A stretch of DNA of 64,000 nucleotides. Origin: Iris pallida (taxonomy: Eukaryota; Streptophyta; Magnoliopsida; Asparagales; Iridaceae). Made by a program: the position numbers and the translations under genes. Location: positions 1,900,982-1,964,981 of the forward strand of contig JANAVB010010791.1 in the NCBI GenBank assembly GCA_029216955.1, written 5' to 3'. This document shows positions 18,765 through 31,065 of this stretch, in pieces. Position 1 is the first letter of the stretch; the number at the start of each line of letters is the position of its first letter. The notes under the pieces were generated by a model. It saw only the letters and a program-made list of their open reading frames with translations. It searched no databases and had not been told where the DNA came from.

Positions 18765-19035
18765 CAGGGTGCCATACCCGTGTAAAATGGTTGGCAATCC
18801 AGAGGCTGGAAACCTTTAAGAGAAATAATTTCTTCACGAGCTAGAGACTGCATCAGATAGTCCACGGAGTAAGGCAGAGTTGATAGCACTTTCTCGAGCC
18901 TCCACCGTCACCTCCAGAATCAAAACTAAACAATTGTACTTAGATTGTTTCTTAGGATTTCTTTCTAGGCTTTTCTTTGTACAAGCGAGTTTGCAATCAA
19001 TTTCAGTGTTCTGTAATACCTGTCTTTGATTTTTT

Positions 19036-20174
19036 ATGGCAAACATGATGGCGACACTACTGGGGATATCCTTCTCTTTCATTGAGAAGTTGGTGACGCA
19101 ATCTGACGCGTCCAAGCTCGGCTCTATACAACAGATGCTTGTGGTTCGTTTTGACCAACAAGCCTTCAAAGAATTGCTCTCTGAAGGGAGCGCCAGCCCG
19201 TCTCAGAAGCGAGCCAACCTAAAGAGGACTCGCAAGGCGTCGGGGCACAAAACTGTTGCCCTCGACCAAGTTCTCGAAGAAGCTCTTTCTGCAACCCAAG
19301 ACGGTGACCAAAAGTCTCCTGCGGCTTTGTTTTCAACCACGGAGGACCCCACTGTCCCCAAATCCAGCAGAGGAAAATACTACGATGCTGAGTTTTGGGG
19401 GCACAAAGGAAATCCATGCGGACGAAGAAGGAGCCGCATAGAGGGGATCGACAGTCTGTCCATGCGACAGCCAACTCTGGCCGCAGACAGCCAACTCATG
19501 CGGTAGCCAACTCTAGCCGCAGGAAGATGATCCATGCGACAGCCAGCTCTAGCCGCAAGAAGATGGTCCATGCGATGACCAATCCTGTCTTCAAACAGGA
19601 CGTGTCATACGGCCCTGTCAGAAGCTCTGTGTTCGACTGCCTCTCATGCGGGTCCGACGCCATGCGACTCACTAAAGATGCAGGATGTATCAGTCTGGAC
19701 TCCTTTTACTATGCGCCTTCGGGGGCTAAGTCAAAAAAGTCTAGGGCAGTACGGGCCCAACCAGCCCAGTCAACTGTCCAAGTTGCTGACTGTCAGTGGG
19801 CCCCGTTGACTGTTATACGGGCTCCTGATAAAAAGTTATACAGAACCACCCGCGTTTAGTCCCCCAGGGCTAACAGACTGGGTGGGTCTTTAAAGTATCC
19901 CTCTAAAGATCCAGAGCAAGTACTTTTACTAGCCATGGATCAGGAAGCAAACATGATGCCTAAGCACCCGTGCGCTCGGGATTCTCAAGTTCACAAGTTT
20001 AGTGCAAAGGTAGAGAAGCTTCCTACCGACTTACGTGACGTGATTACTCACAAACGCAAGACGGCAGCGTCAGCATGCAATGAGTCCCTATTAGGACGTC
20101 ATTGCATCCAAGTCCTCATCAACTGCTGCTGCGACAAATCAGCAGCATCTGAAGATCGACAGTCAGTTTTCTAG
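19036..20174 (+). pseudogene. gag: E gag, N-terminal extension, broken
   Basis: It opens MANMMATLLG from an ATG at 19036 that lies in the last bases of the LTR, and reads through the primer site. Next come a charged region with VRFDQQAFKE, a frameshift near 19395, a short 12-residue repeat (HATANSGRRQ-like), DSFYYAPSGAKSKKSRAV, a stop at 19857, then HKRKTAASACNES, GRHCIQVLINCCCDKSA and SVF before a TAG at 20172. Copy A has CAA at that position. The extension is long compared with ordinary plant Gag. Ogre elements have an additional upstream ORF in this place, but in copy B the frame runs into the gag core apart from two stops, so I read it as a long Gag. Confidence 0.8.
19049..19066 (+). other. 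Primer-binding site of E
   Basis: TGGCGACACTACTGGGGA, 3 nt after the LTR. Copy B has TGGCGACTCTGCTGGGGA, which from general knowledge is the site seen in Tat/Ogre elements and assigned to an arginine tRNA. E differs from it at two positions. Confidence 0.75.
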
Positions 20175-21949
20175 CGACTGCAGCAGCCAGCACCCGTCCA
20201 AATTCTAGGGGACGAGGAGTTTCCTTTTGCCTCCTGTAATTCAACTCAAAAAGTTCCTCTTGACAAGGGAGGAGAGAAGACAGGCTTTTCCAGCCCGGCC
20301 ATCTCGGCCAGTATTGCAAGGAGACCCTCATCTGGGGGGTTCCCATCAACCACAGGGGGTGTCTATTTAGGTACTCGATCCAAAAAGAAGCTTTCGGCAT
20401 CCGGGGGTGCACCTTCGGCCTCTTTAAGAGTAGATGAAGCTGGGGGTAGCAGCCCCCTCAATGTATGCGACAACCCGGCGTACCAAGAGTACATGTAGGG
20501 GGTAGAGATCCCCCAGAACTTTGTAACAGAATCAAATTTCCCTGAGGGCCACCACCCTCACCAAGACGATGCAACTTCCTACACAGGGGGTAGCACCCCT
20601 TCCGAGTCAGAGGAAGATGATATTTCGATATTCCCTGACGATTTCTCTATACAAGGGTACGGCACCGAGAGTACCTCAGCCACAATCCCTTCCACCTCTA
20701 CCCAAGTCAGGACAGTCTTTATGGCTGATGATAATCATTAAGCACCTTCTGATTGACAACGGCTAGAAGTGCTAGAAGCCATGCTCCTGTCCTTGGTCAA
20801 GTCTGTGGACGAGATCAAAGCCGCCTTGCCAGCTCAACCAGCGAGGACGCCCGGGAAAACAAGCTTTGGACCCGCAGTCAACGCAGACTCCAATACCACC
20901 GCCCCTTCTTTGGGTGATGATCCTTTAGCAGCATCCGTTCCTTCAGCTACAGATGAAGCCAAGAAGGCAAGAAGGGAAGTCCAGGAGCTTCGGGCAATGT
21001 TTAATGCCCGAGACTCCTCTCGGGATCTCAGAATACGACAGCCATATCCCGTTGCATGGAGAGATGTGCTTTTTCCACTGCGGTATAAGCCGTTCCATAT
21101 CGATTCTTATGATGGAAAGACCTCTTCTAGTCGGTACATGACTTACTTTGAAGTCACAACCGACCACATGCCGCATCGTGATGCCATTCTCACCCGACTA
21201 TTCATGGGAGCATTGGAGGGGATCGCGTTCGACTAGTACCGTAACCTTTTTGACAACTGCATTCACTCTTTTAACGGCTTCAAACATATGTTCTTGGAAA
21301 GATTTTATGAGATGGGGCATGACGTAACGATGTCGTCTCTCATGGATGTCGTTCAGGGAGAGAGGGAGCTAACGAGGAACTACATCAAGCGGTTTTGCCA
21401 AACCGCAATGAGATTGCCCCAAGGCAATCCCGAGAGCTCCTTGATTGAAATCTGCCAGAAGAAGTTGCTCCCCGCAATTAGCCTCTGGATGGGCGACGAT
21501 CAATTTAGGGATTGGACAACCTTCATCATAAGTGCTACCAACGCAGAGGCAAAATTGAAGAAGGCTCGCCAGTTGGGATTACACATCCCAGATAGAGAAG
21601 ACAAGGGCAGACGTCCTGGGTCCACCTCCAGTAACAGCAACAGTAGTACCACCACTAACTGGAAAACAAGGGCAAACAGGCCATGGTCACTGATGCGACT
21701 CAGAAGCCCGCACAAAAACAGACGGAAGGTCCGTGGCCCAAGATCAATTACTCATTTGAAGATAGTCATGTCAAACCTATCTTCGATATGCTCTTGCAAG
21801 GGGTTAGGATCCAGCTCCCTCCACCAAGGTGCGAGCCCCGAGCAGCAGAGATGGAAGACCCAAAGTATTGTCACTTCCACTGCTATGTCCATCATGCCAC
21901 TCATGATTGCTTCCAATTGAAGCAGTATATTCAGAGTCTTATCTAATTC
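20175..21949 (+). pseudogene. gag: E gag core and zinc knuckle, broken
   Basis: The particle-forming part of Gag. In order: an acidic linker, LLSLVKSVDEIKAALPAQPA (20790-20850), the gag core from DLRIRQPYPVAW (about 21025) through DGKTSSSRYMTYFEV, a TAG at 21234 where A and B have TGG, then FERFYEMG-type and ELTRNYIKRF motifs to IISATNAEAKLKKARQLG. After a frameshift near 21650-21700 comes a knuckle CHFHCYVHHATHDC at 21869-21910 (CX2HX4HX4C). This CHHC form is usual for Tat-type Gag. Breaks make it non-functional, although sections of 150-210 residues remain open. Confidence 0.88.
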
Positions 21950-23306
21950 AAAGCTCTGTCGATAGACTTTGAAGAGGTTACCGTGGCAGCGAATATGGTA
22001 TCTATTCAGTTCGGCAACTTTCCTTCGACGAGCACTCCAGATGGGATCATACCGGTCCCTCGGGCAATGATAGAGGTTACTAATCTTCCACCCATCCGGA
22101 GCCAAACATCTGGATTGGTACCTCTCACCACATCGCAAGAAGAGATCATGTAGGTGCATCCAGACTTGGAGCTTGAAGTTACCCAGGGGGTGTCATCTCT
22201 TACCAAGAAAGAAGGCCAGGAAGTCTAGAGCCTGCCATACAATATCAGCCGAAGCTGAAGAAGCTGTAGATGTTGTTACCCGGTCTGGAGCATAAGTCCA
22301 GCCCGTACGGGATAGTCTAACCGAAGATCCTCAGCCAGCAACATTGCCTCCATCTGATATTCCAAGGCCATTTCAGCCTCCACTGGCGGACAAATCCAAG
22401 ACAAAGGAAACCCACTTCGATAGGCCACTCCGCAATGACGTACCTCAGGGACTGGAAAGACCTTACAACTTCGACATATTAGCACAATTGGCTAATACGC
22501 CAGCAAAGTTGTTGCTATATGAGCTCTTAAGGCTCTCCAAGTATCTTCGTGTCGCATTAAGCGAAGCACTCCAGAATGCGGATGCCTACTTAGCTCAGGT
22601 CAAACCTCCAGGGGAAGACCTGCCAACAGATCTACAGGGCGACGATAGCACAGATGCAATGTCCAACATCATATTTACTCCTCAGGACATGTTGATCAAG
22701 TCTAATTTGCATGATCGCCCCTTGTACTACACTGGATACATAGGCGACATCAAGGTGGATCAGATGTATACCGACCCTGGCTCGTCAATAAGCATTATCC
22801 CGAAAAGCCTGCTCCAACTTCTTGGTATCCCTATGCATCGGCTAGCAGTAACCAACACTGCCATTAGCGGTTTTAACTTAGGAAGAAGCTGTCCCCTAGG
22901 ATAGATCCTGTTGAAGTGCCAGATTGGTGACCTGAAGACGAAAGTTACCTGCTACGTCATAGATGCAAACACCTCCTACAATATCCTCCTGGGATGTATG
23001 TGGATACATGACTATATGATCGTGCCATCCACCCTTCACCAGTATTTCAAATATGTCCGTAAGCAAGGTTCCGTGAAGACCGAATTCGCGGACATTGATC
23101 CCTTCAAAGGGGTTGAATCTTATTACTCTTCGGAGGCTTGTCTATATGACGAATCCAGGAAACATATAACTGACAAGCTGGAAGCCATCGTAGGGCCAGA
23201 AGAACCCTTGAGAATTCTTCTCCAAGCCTGCAAATCGGGCAAGGCCGCACCCCTTGTCGCAACCTTGCATAAAGAGGTGCTCGGTTCTCTTGCCACACCT
23301 ACGTAG
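21950..23306 (+). pseudogene. pro: E gag-protease spacer and aspartic protease
   Basis: The protease matures the Gag-Pol polyprotein. The spacer has GLERPYNFDILAQLANTPAK and SEALQNADAYLAQ, both matched in A. The protease active site DPGSS is at 22773-22787, inside GDIKVDQMYTDPGSSISIIP. The conserved C-terminal signature is present as SYNILLGCMWIHDYMIVPS near 22976-23033, with C where A has R. A TAG at 22902 (sister copy AAG) splits the domain. The usual retropepsin triad is D-T/S-G, and here it is D-P-G. The same D-P-G-S-S is in copy A, so it is probably a lineage feature and not damage. Confidence 0.85.
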
Positions 23307-23893
23307 TTGGAACCAATGGCCATCCATCTTCAGAGATCCAGCCAGGAGCCAAAACTTGTCATAGGACCAATGGTGATCCGACTGTCAAAGTCCAATCAAA
23401 GGCAACAGGAAGATGCAAGGCCTTCTATAACACCGATGGTAATCCGATTTCCAAAATCCACTCAAAGGAGACCGGAAGACACAAAGTCCCTTGCTGAGCC
23501 AATTGTCATCCATCTTCCCAAGATGCGCCAGCAGCCAAGTATCGATCCAATACTCTCAGGCAAGTCAATACCTCAAGCTGAACCCTTGGTGGTCAAGTTG
23601 CCAAGACAGCGTCACAACCTTCGGTCACGCAGGGGGCAGCAGAAGAAGATGCAGAACTCGTAAAGTATCTGGTTGAAAGGGTAGATAGTCCTTCTCCTGA
23701 TGATGTGACAACCGTCCATACTGCAAGCTGACTTGCTCCTATTAAAGACACCTACTTCCTAGTCTCAGGCATCTTTGGTCGAAAAAAAGGATCTCAACCC
23801 TTCATGCCTCAAGAGTTTGATCTTGAACCCGATACTGGGAGACTACCACTCTACCTGTATAGTCCTCAGGCCAACTATTTCATGCAAAAATAG
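23307..23893 (+). pseudogene. E protease-RT linker with repeated P-M-V-I-R-L motif
   Basis: A basic, Q/P-rich stretch that carries the motif P-[LMI]-[AVT]-I-[RH]-[LF]-x-[KR] four or five times (PMAIHLQR, PMVIRLSK, PMVIRFPK, PIVIHLPK, PLVVKLPR) about 20-28 residues apart. Copy A has a matching series. Further on, LEPDTGRLPLYLYS is shared with A and is followed by a TAG at 23891 that A also has (56780). Function is not known. Confidence 0.65.
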
Positions 23894-24090
23894 GGGACGA
23901 CATGGAGGCTACCCAGGTCTGAATTATGGCAGCGGTCGGCGATCGCCTCTGCAGTTGTCAACTCCGACATTATTATGGCAAATTCCTGAAGAAATACTGT
24001 CTAAATGACATGCTGGTACTCCTTCACACTCCATCACATCTTCCTGAGTGGCGAGTCATGTACGATGATACCTCTGAACTCCTACTCTAA
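23894..24090 (+). pseudogene. Remnant joining the linker to a pol C-terminal tail
   Basis: The first part (PGLNYGSGRRSPLQLS) matches A at about 56810-56850. It then changes at about 23960 to YYGKFLKKYCLNDML and a short tail ending at a TAA (24088). A G-K-[YF]-L-K-x-Y ending is common at the C-terminus of Tat polyproteins (general knowledge). I infer a deletion here of RT, both RNase H domains and integrase. The end assignment is tentative. Confidence 0.5.
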
Positions 24091-24266
24091 TGCCAGCCCA
24101 GTTTATTATTATCCCGGAGCAAACTTCCTGGTCCTGATTATTGTGTGTCACGTCCATATTACCTCTGATACCGATAAATCTTCCGACTTAACACCTATAC
24201 CCCAACCTGGGATAAAAGAAACGGTGTTAAGATCACAAAATCTATCAGTTGGGTTTTGTTTCAAAT

Positions 24267-24545
24267 CTATTACCCGCACTGCCAGTGCGCAGAAGGGTAA
24301 TAGGTCTACAAAAGTTATCCTAATCTATTACCCGCACCACCAGCGCGTAGAAGGGTAATAGGTCCATAAAGGTTATCCTAATCTATTACTCACACCATCG
24401 GTGTACCAATGAGTAGTAGATCCATAAAATATCATTCAAATCTATTACCCGCACCATCAGTGTGCTGAAGGGTAATAGGTCTAGGTCCATAAAACTCATC
24501 CTAATCTATTACTCGTACCGTCGGTGCACAAAAAGGGTAATAGGT
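24267..24545 (+). repeat. Tandem hairpin array, type II (5 units)
   Basis: Five units of about 55-75 bp. Each has outer arms such as CTATTACCC/GGGTAATAG (24267-24275 with 24295-24303) and an inner stem near a GCCA or ATC loop. Inner stems change in both arms between units: GCAC/GTGC in unit 1, ACACC/GGTGT in unit 3, GTACC/GGTGC in unit 5. Outer arms vary only through G:U-compatible changes (units 3 and 5). Located in the 3' UTR, downstream of all coding remnants. Confidence 0.85.
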
Positions 24546-24570
24546 CCACAAAGTTCCCCAACGAGAAAAA

Positions 24571-25720
24571 TAACCACATCCATATTACCTCTGAGTTATT
24601 TTCCCGTCCATCACAAAAAAATCACCCAATACACAGAACTTCCACGTTAATAGCACCTCTGAGTTGTTCTGTGTATCCCTATCAAGCCTACTCCTACCAT
24701 GTCCTCATTACCTCTGAGTAGGGAGGCTCTACTTCAGACCCATATTTACCACGTCCTCATTACCTCTGAGTAAATATGTTGGTTTTCTCTTTACTTATTA
24801 TCCGTACTCGCACCGCCAGTACACAAAAAGGATAATACGTCCACAAATGTCCTCTGTTGATCATAAATGCTGTATTAGGTCCTCTAGTACATGCATCTCT
24901 TTTTTACAATCATATGCTTCTGGAACCCAGTTGTTCCGTAGCATTCATCACCCAATACATAGAACTTCTACGTTAATAGCACCTCTGAGTTGTTCTGTGT
25001 ATCCCTATTAAGCCTACTCCTACCATGTCCTCATTACCTCTGAGTAGGGAGGCTCTACTTCAGATCCATATTTACCACGTCCTCATTACCTCTGAGTAAA
25101 TATGTTAGTTTTCTCTCCACTTATTATCCGTACTCGCACTGCCAGTACCCAAAAAGGATAATAGGTCCACAAATGTCCTCTGTTGACCATAAATACTGTA
25201 TTAGGTCCTCTAGTACATGCACTCCTTTTTCACAATCATATGCTTCTGGAACCCAGTTGTTCCGTGGCATTCATTACCTGTTACGTAGAACTTTCACGTC
25301 CATATTACCTCTGAGTTGTTCTATGTATCCTCATTAGGCCCACTGCTACCATGTCCTTATTACCTCTGAGTAGGAAGGCTCTACTTTAGACCCATATTTA
25401 CCACATCCTCATTACCTCTGAGTAAATATGTTGGTTTTCTCTCCATTTATTATCTGTACTCGCACCGCCAGTACACAAAAAGGATAATAGGTCCAAAAAT
25501 ATCCTCTGTTGACCACAAATATTGTATTAGGTCCTCTAGTACATGCATCCCTTTTTCATATTCATTTGCTTCTGGAACCCAGTTGTTCCGTGGCATTCAT
25601 TACCCGTTACGTAGAACTTCTACGTCCATATTACCTCTGAGTTGTTCTATGTATCCTCATCTGAGTCCACTCCCACCACGTCCTCATTACCATCAACCCG
25701 ATATTTACCATGTTCTCACC
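24571..25720 (+). repeat. 326-bp tandem repeat built of hairpins, about 3.3 copies
   Basis: The landmark arm (ATACACAGAAC and variants) recurs at 24629, 24955, 25281 and 25607, a period of 326 bp. Within a unit, successive hairpins have different stems but a similar loop (CACGTCCTCATTACCTCTGA): ATACACAGAAC/GTTCTGTGTAT (24629, 24666), CCTACTC/GAGTAGG (24687, 24716), CATATTTAC/GTAAATATG (24741, 24770). TATTATCC/GGATAATA (24796, 24830) is a type II hairpin. Tandem repeats in the 3' UTR are known for Tat/Ogre elements; this hairpin design is the unusual part. Confidence 0.88.
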
Positions 25721-25930
25721 ACCTTTGAGTAAATATGATGGTTCCCTCTCTCAACTTATTATCCGTACCTAAAACCAAGGTATGTCAAGGATGATAAGTC
25801 CACATAAAATCCCTAGCAGAAGTACCCAAAACTATCACGTCTATGCTACCTCTGATAGGATTGCCACACCAAAACAACTCTACTTTTCATGATTCTTATT
25901 CAAAGTATTCCAAATTTGCAATTTGAAAAC

Positions 25931-25944
25931 TTTGAAGGGGGTCT
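25931..25944 (+). other. Polypurine tract of E
   Basis: TTTGAAGGGGGTCT directly precedes the 3' LTR start at 25945. It is the expected plus-strand primer. Confidence 0.85.
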
Positions 25945-26236
25945 TGTAGAAGCATGAAAAATATTGCTCTTAATCCCACATCGGAAGGTGAAGAAGAAAG
26001 GGCTCACTCCATTCTATAAATAGAGCCCCCTTGTCTCCTTTGAAAAGGGCACCAACTTACCTTCCCTCATTCCAACTTGGACTCTTCCTACTACTCACCT
26101 TCGGGTGCTAAGTCGAAGAAGTCTAGGGCAGTACGGGCTCAACAAGTCCAGTCAACTGTCCAAGCTACCGACCGTCAGCGGACACCGTTAACTATTATAC
26201 GGGCTGCTGATAGAAAGTTATAAGTACCACCCGCGT
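25945..26236 (+). repeat. E 3' LTR, left part
   Basis: TGTAGAAGCATGAAAAATAT onward, collinear with 6460-6697 plus about 55 bp more. It includes the CACATCGG module, a TATA box (26015-26023) and the start of the gag-derived segment. The last 5 bases (26232-26236, CGCGT) are the left target duplication of F. Confidence 0.9.
26015..26023 (+). promoter_or_regulatory. Upstream TATA box of the E 3' LTR
   Basis: TATAAATAG, the same module as 6531-6539. Confidence 0.55.
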
Positions 26237-26619
26237 TGTAAGCCCCTATTTTTCAAAAATTATTTAATTAGTGTTAATTAATTATTAATATCATTTTAGC
26301 CTTAAAATATTTATTATGATTATTAGAAATTTTTTTAGAATTTTTAAATGAGTTGTAAATGAGTTTTAAATACTAAAATATGAATTTGTAATTTTCTAAA
26401 ATGTTTTAATATCATTTTGTAATTTTTAGAATTATTTTAATATAGTTTTGTAATTTATCAAATTATTTTAATTATATTTTGTAATAATTAGAATTGTTAA
26501 TATATCAGTTTGTAATAAATAAATTATTTTGAATGCGGAATGCAAATTTTAATTTGCATATAGATACTGTCAGGGCCATTCTGTAAATAACCTAACTATG
26601 GGGGCCTAATTGCTAACCT

Positions 26620-27310
26620 ACCCTACCCCCCCCACGATCACCCACTCCCTGCCCGACGACCGACGACCGGGCTGACCCCGCTATTTCCGGCCAGCGCACA
26701 CCCCCCGACCGACTCAACCCCTCTATTAAAACCCCCTCACTCCCCTCAGCTCGACCACCCCCACTTCGACCGACCACAGCCACCGCAGCCCCGTTCTTCC
26801 CCAAACCCTAAGCCCTAAAACCCTAACTCCGGCCATCTACCCTGTCCAGCCTCACCGACGAACGTCACCGCCCACAACCGCCATCATCCGACGCGCCGCG
26901 GCAAGACGACCGCAGCGCCACCGGAGCGCCACCGCCCCGACGTCTCCTCCGCCGGCCAGCACGCTCGAATCCCCCCGACTAGCCGGACACGTGAGTACCA
27001 GGGCTCATTTTGTGTCGTCCGTGTCCCAAATCCACGTGCGTGGTTCGCTAGGATACGGGGACGCTTGTTCAGTATTTGGACACGTGAATTAGTGTTCGTG
27101 CGTGTCGTGCATAGCACGGACACGTCGAATCCTGTATCCCTAACTATCCGGACACAGGATTGATTTTATTATTTTTTTATATATGTTAATTAACCTAACC
27201 TAAATAAAACTAACCTAAACCTAATCCTAACACAACCCTCGGGCTAACCCCCTGGCCAGCCCGACCTTAAAACCCCCCCGCGCGCAGTGGGCCGAGCTCG
27301 AGCCCTGAGC
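26620..27310 (+). other. GC-rich, C-rich module in solo LTR F
   Basis: A strongly C-rich plus strand in an otherwise AT-rich LTR, with a TATTAAAACC box near 26725 and telo-box-like AAACCCTAA words near 26803-26827. Open frames here have biased composition and no recognisable domain. A promoter or 5' leader of the LTR transcript is possible but not shown. Confidence 0.4.
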
Positions 27311-27361
27311 TGCTGAGTTTATTTCTTTTTCTTTTTCTTTTCCTTTTTCTTTTCTTTTGTT

Positions 27362-27923
<562 letters not shown>

Positions 27924-30454
27924 TTTTAACATATGTATGTATATATTCACTATGTATAATTTTACCTTATTAAAATATTAATATTTATTTTGCACTTTTA
28001 CCAATTTATATTTTAGTATATTTAAATTATTGCAACCATTTGGTGTCCAAACCTAGCATGGGTTTTTGGGCCCAAATATGTTTTCACACATTCAAGACCT
28101 GTACAAGTCATATTGGACTTGATTCATGGCCTTGGGTCCTGTATTTGAACTTTGGTTCAAATTATGTACATGGACAAAATATGTAGATAATTAATTATTT
28201 AATTTCAATTGTGTGCAATGCTGTTTTTGATTTTCTAAAAATACTTAAATTACTGTTAAAATTCTGGAAAAGTAGTATTTAGATACTATGTTAATTTAGC
28301 TAATTTAGTATAATTTTTATAGTATTTAATTTACAGTTTTGCCACTAGTTTGGCATATGAAACCAAAACTTATTATCTGTATACTTAGGAAAACTGATTT
28401 TTATAAAATACTTGTACTCGTTAATAAATTCTAGAAAAATTATAATAAATTTCTATAATTAACAAGGATCTTTGTGGTACTTTACTTTGAGTATAAATAA
28501 GCTTTTTGTCTATCTCAAAAATTGTTAAAACACAATGATCATTTGATTTATTTATTGATTAATTACGACTTGTAACTTTTTGTGTTACTTGAGTTTTAGA
28601 TGTGTTGAACCTCACCCCTCACTAGTGTAAAGTCCCTAGAATGTTAGTTAAAGTAGTATGTCACCCCATATTGGTCTCCTATGTCAAAGTCTTCATTTTA
28701 GTTAGGTGCCCAGTCACAAGTCGTGTTGCACCAATTAGTGTCCTAGTGTTTTAGCTTAGTGTAAAAACGAAGTTTGTGTATTTATTTCTACAGTGACGAG
28801 CTATCAGACATCTATAGCACTTTTATCGTAGCTTGCTTTGCTTTGCTAGAGGCAAGTACTTTCTACGAACTTTACATACTTTTATATAAATGAACTGCTA
28901 ATCCAACCATGTTAAATGCTGATCCTTGGGGTAGCAAGTTAAAATATCACATGTTGTACTTTCCATTACTACTATGCTTAGAACAGTCTTTATGTATCTC
29001 TCACATGATTAGAATATGGGTTATAGGGAAACTGTTAGTAGCATACGTGATCATGCCCCCTTACTCGTACGTACGTACCGAGCAAGGTTGACATTTTATA
29101 TGTATACCTTGTCGTAGGCGCACCAGCTGTATTTGTACGTATATACACCTATCGCTTGTTTTTACTTGTACGAAAGTACATTTTATATACTTGTACCACA
29201 GTACATTTTACACCTATTGACGATCATATACCTGCTACAGTTTTAAACGTTACATATACATCTGTCTCTATGATATATGTGTCCTTGCCATGATAGATTA
29301 TGTGATGCCATGTTTTTCCAGTTATTCCTCTTATGTTCATTTCCATGTTTCATATGCTAGTTTGTTAGATTCAGTACTTGCTCCCGTCCTGACAGGATAA
29401 TGTTGTAGGTGTCCTTACTGAGGAGGAGTTACTCGGCGACACATATTATGGAGATACTGTCGAGGACCCGACTTTGCTTTACGAGGAAGTTCCTGCGGGG
29501 AACCTCACCTAGTTGTCTTGTTGCTTTAGACTTTTTTGAGTGTAGTCATGTATTAGACTACGTGTTTTGTAACTGGACATGTATCCAGTTTTATATTTCA
29601 GACTTATACTTTGGACATTTTACTATATATGACAACTTTTGTGTTTGGAGCATTTATGACTTTTATTCACTTATAGAACTGTTAGCACATTTAGTCTTAT
29701 CCTGTTGTCTTTAGAACAGCTTACTACGTTTTATCTCAAGCGTAGGCTGGACATGACTCGGCCCGGCCCAACAATTTGGGTAGCGGGTCGTGACACGCGT
29801 CCAATCCCATATGCAGAACGGACAGGGTGACCGAGCGCAGTGCTTTACTAGCCTCAGGTCAGGGAGCAAATATGATGGTTCTAAAAGTCTTCCTACAACG
29901 ATCGAGAGCAAGTGCTTTTACTAGCCTTAGATCAGGGAGCAAATATGATACTTACGCACCCGGGCACTCGAGATACCCGGGCCCACAAAACGGATGCAAA
30001 GGTAGATCAATCTGCTCTCAAACCTGCGAGAGGTAGTCATTTACAAACGCAAGGAGAGAAAAGCAACCTTGATGTGTGAGGAGCTCTTTCCAGGACATCA
30101 CTGCATCCAAGCCGACATCAACTACTGCTGCCAGAAGATAGTGGCTCTACTATCAAGGCAGTTTGTATTCTAGCAACTGCGACCTACTGCGTCTTTCTAA
30201 CAGCATCTCGAAAACATGATGACAATTGAAGACATTGTAACGGCCTGCTCTCAACTAGATGCATTACTCAGATGTCACAATCAGGCGCATCATCTCAGTC
30301 AAGCGCATCATAATCTTCTGAAGGAGTCCACCGTCAAATCTTCATCGAACAAGGAGATCAGTCTAGAGGGAGACAAACAAAAATCTCCCAAATCGTGACA
30401 TTCGGCACAACACTTTCTCCTAGGGTTCCCATACGCATCCAGCCAGAAGACGTC

Positions 30455-30860
30455 CTTCATGCGACTCGGTCAGAAGGCATTCCTCATTCAGCTCGGTCAT
30501 GAGACATTTCTCATGCGGCTCGGTCATGAGACATTCTTCATACGGCTCGGTCAGAAGGCATTCCTCATGTGGCTCGGTCATAGGATATTCCTCATACAGC
30601 TCGGTCATGAGACATTCCTCATGCGGCTCGGTCATGAGATGTCCTTCATACGGCTCGGTCATGTGGCTCGGACATGAGACGTCCTTCATGCGGTTCGATC
30701 ATGAGATATTCCCACATGCGGCTCGGTCATGAGACGTCCTTCATGCGGCTCGGTCATGAGACATTCTTTCATGCGGCTCGGTCATGAGACGTTCCATCAT
30801 ACGGCTCAGCCATGAGACATTACTCATGCGGCTCGGCCAAAAGACATCCTTCATGCGGCT
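30455..30860 (+). repeat. 27-bp minisatellite in E 3' LTR
   Basis: About 13 copies of the ATGCGGCTCGGTCATGAGAC type, the partner of 18160-18560. Copy order and copy-specific changes differ between the two LTRs. Confidence 0.85.
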
Positions 30861-31056
30861 CAACACAGAAGATTAGTTGATGCACGTGACAAGATGACCA
30901 GGTCTCAACTGCTCAACGATAAATCATAATAAATCCTAACAAATCCCCAGCTATCAGTCATAGACCGAGTCTCGAGGCATGATTACGGCCTTGTGGCCCG
31001 GGGATTTGCCACGTAGTCATCTATGCAGCTCAAAATATCCTTCATCCCAAAATTAC

Positions 31057-31065
31057 TATAAATAG
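31057..31065 (+). promoter_or_regulatory. Downstream TATA box of the E 3' LTR
   Basis: TATAAATAG followed by CAGGGTGCCA, the partner of 18756-18764. Confidence 0.65.

Larger units (their letters stand above)
17445..19045 (+). repeat. E 5' LTR, right part
   Basis: It continues the LTR broken at 6697: gag-derived stretch to about 17885, the 27-bp array (18160-18560), a TATA box, then a probable R/U5 region shared with A and B (CACGGAGTAAGGCAGAGTTG, GAGCCTCCACCGTCACC, TGTACAAGCGAGTTTG). It ends ATGGCAAACA, 3 nt before the primer site. Confidence 0.9.

Noticed and set aside
26801..26830. Telomere-like AAACCCTAA words in F
   Set aside because: Only three imperfect units; such telo-box words are common in plant promoters and do not indicate a telomeric array.
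26613..27123. GC-rich frames on the minus strand in solo LTR F
   Set aside because: Composition-driven frames without domain, start context or similarity; they lie inside an LTR.
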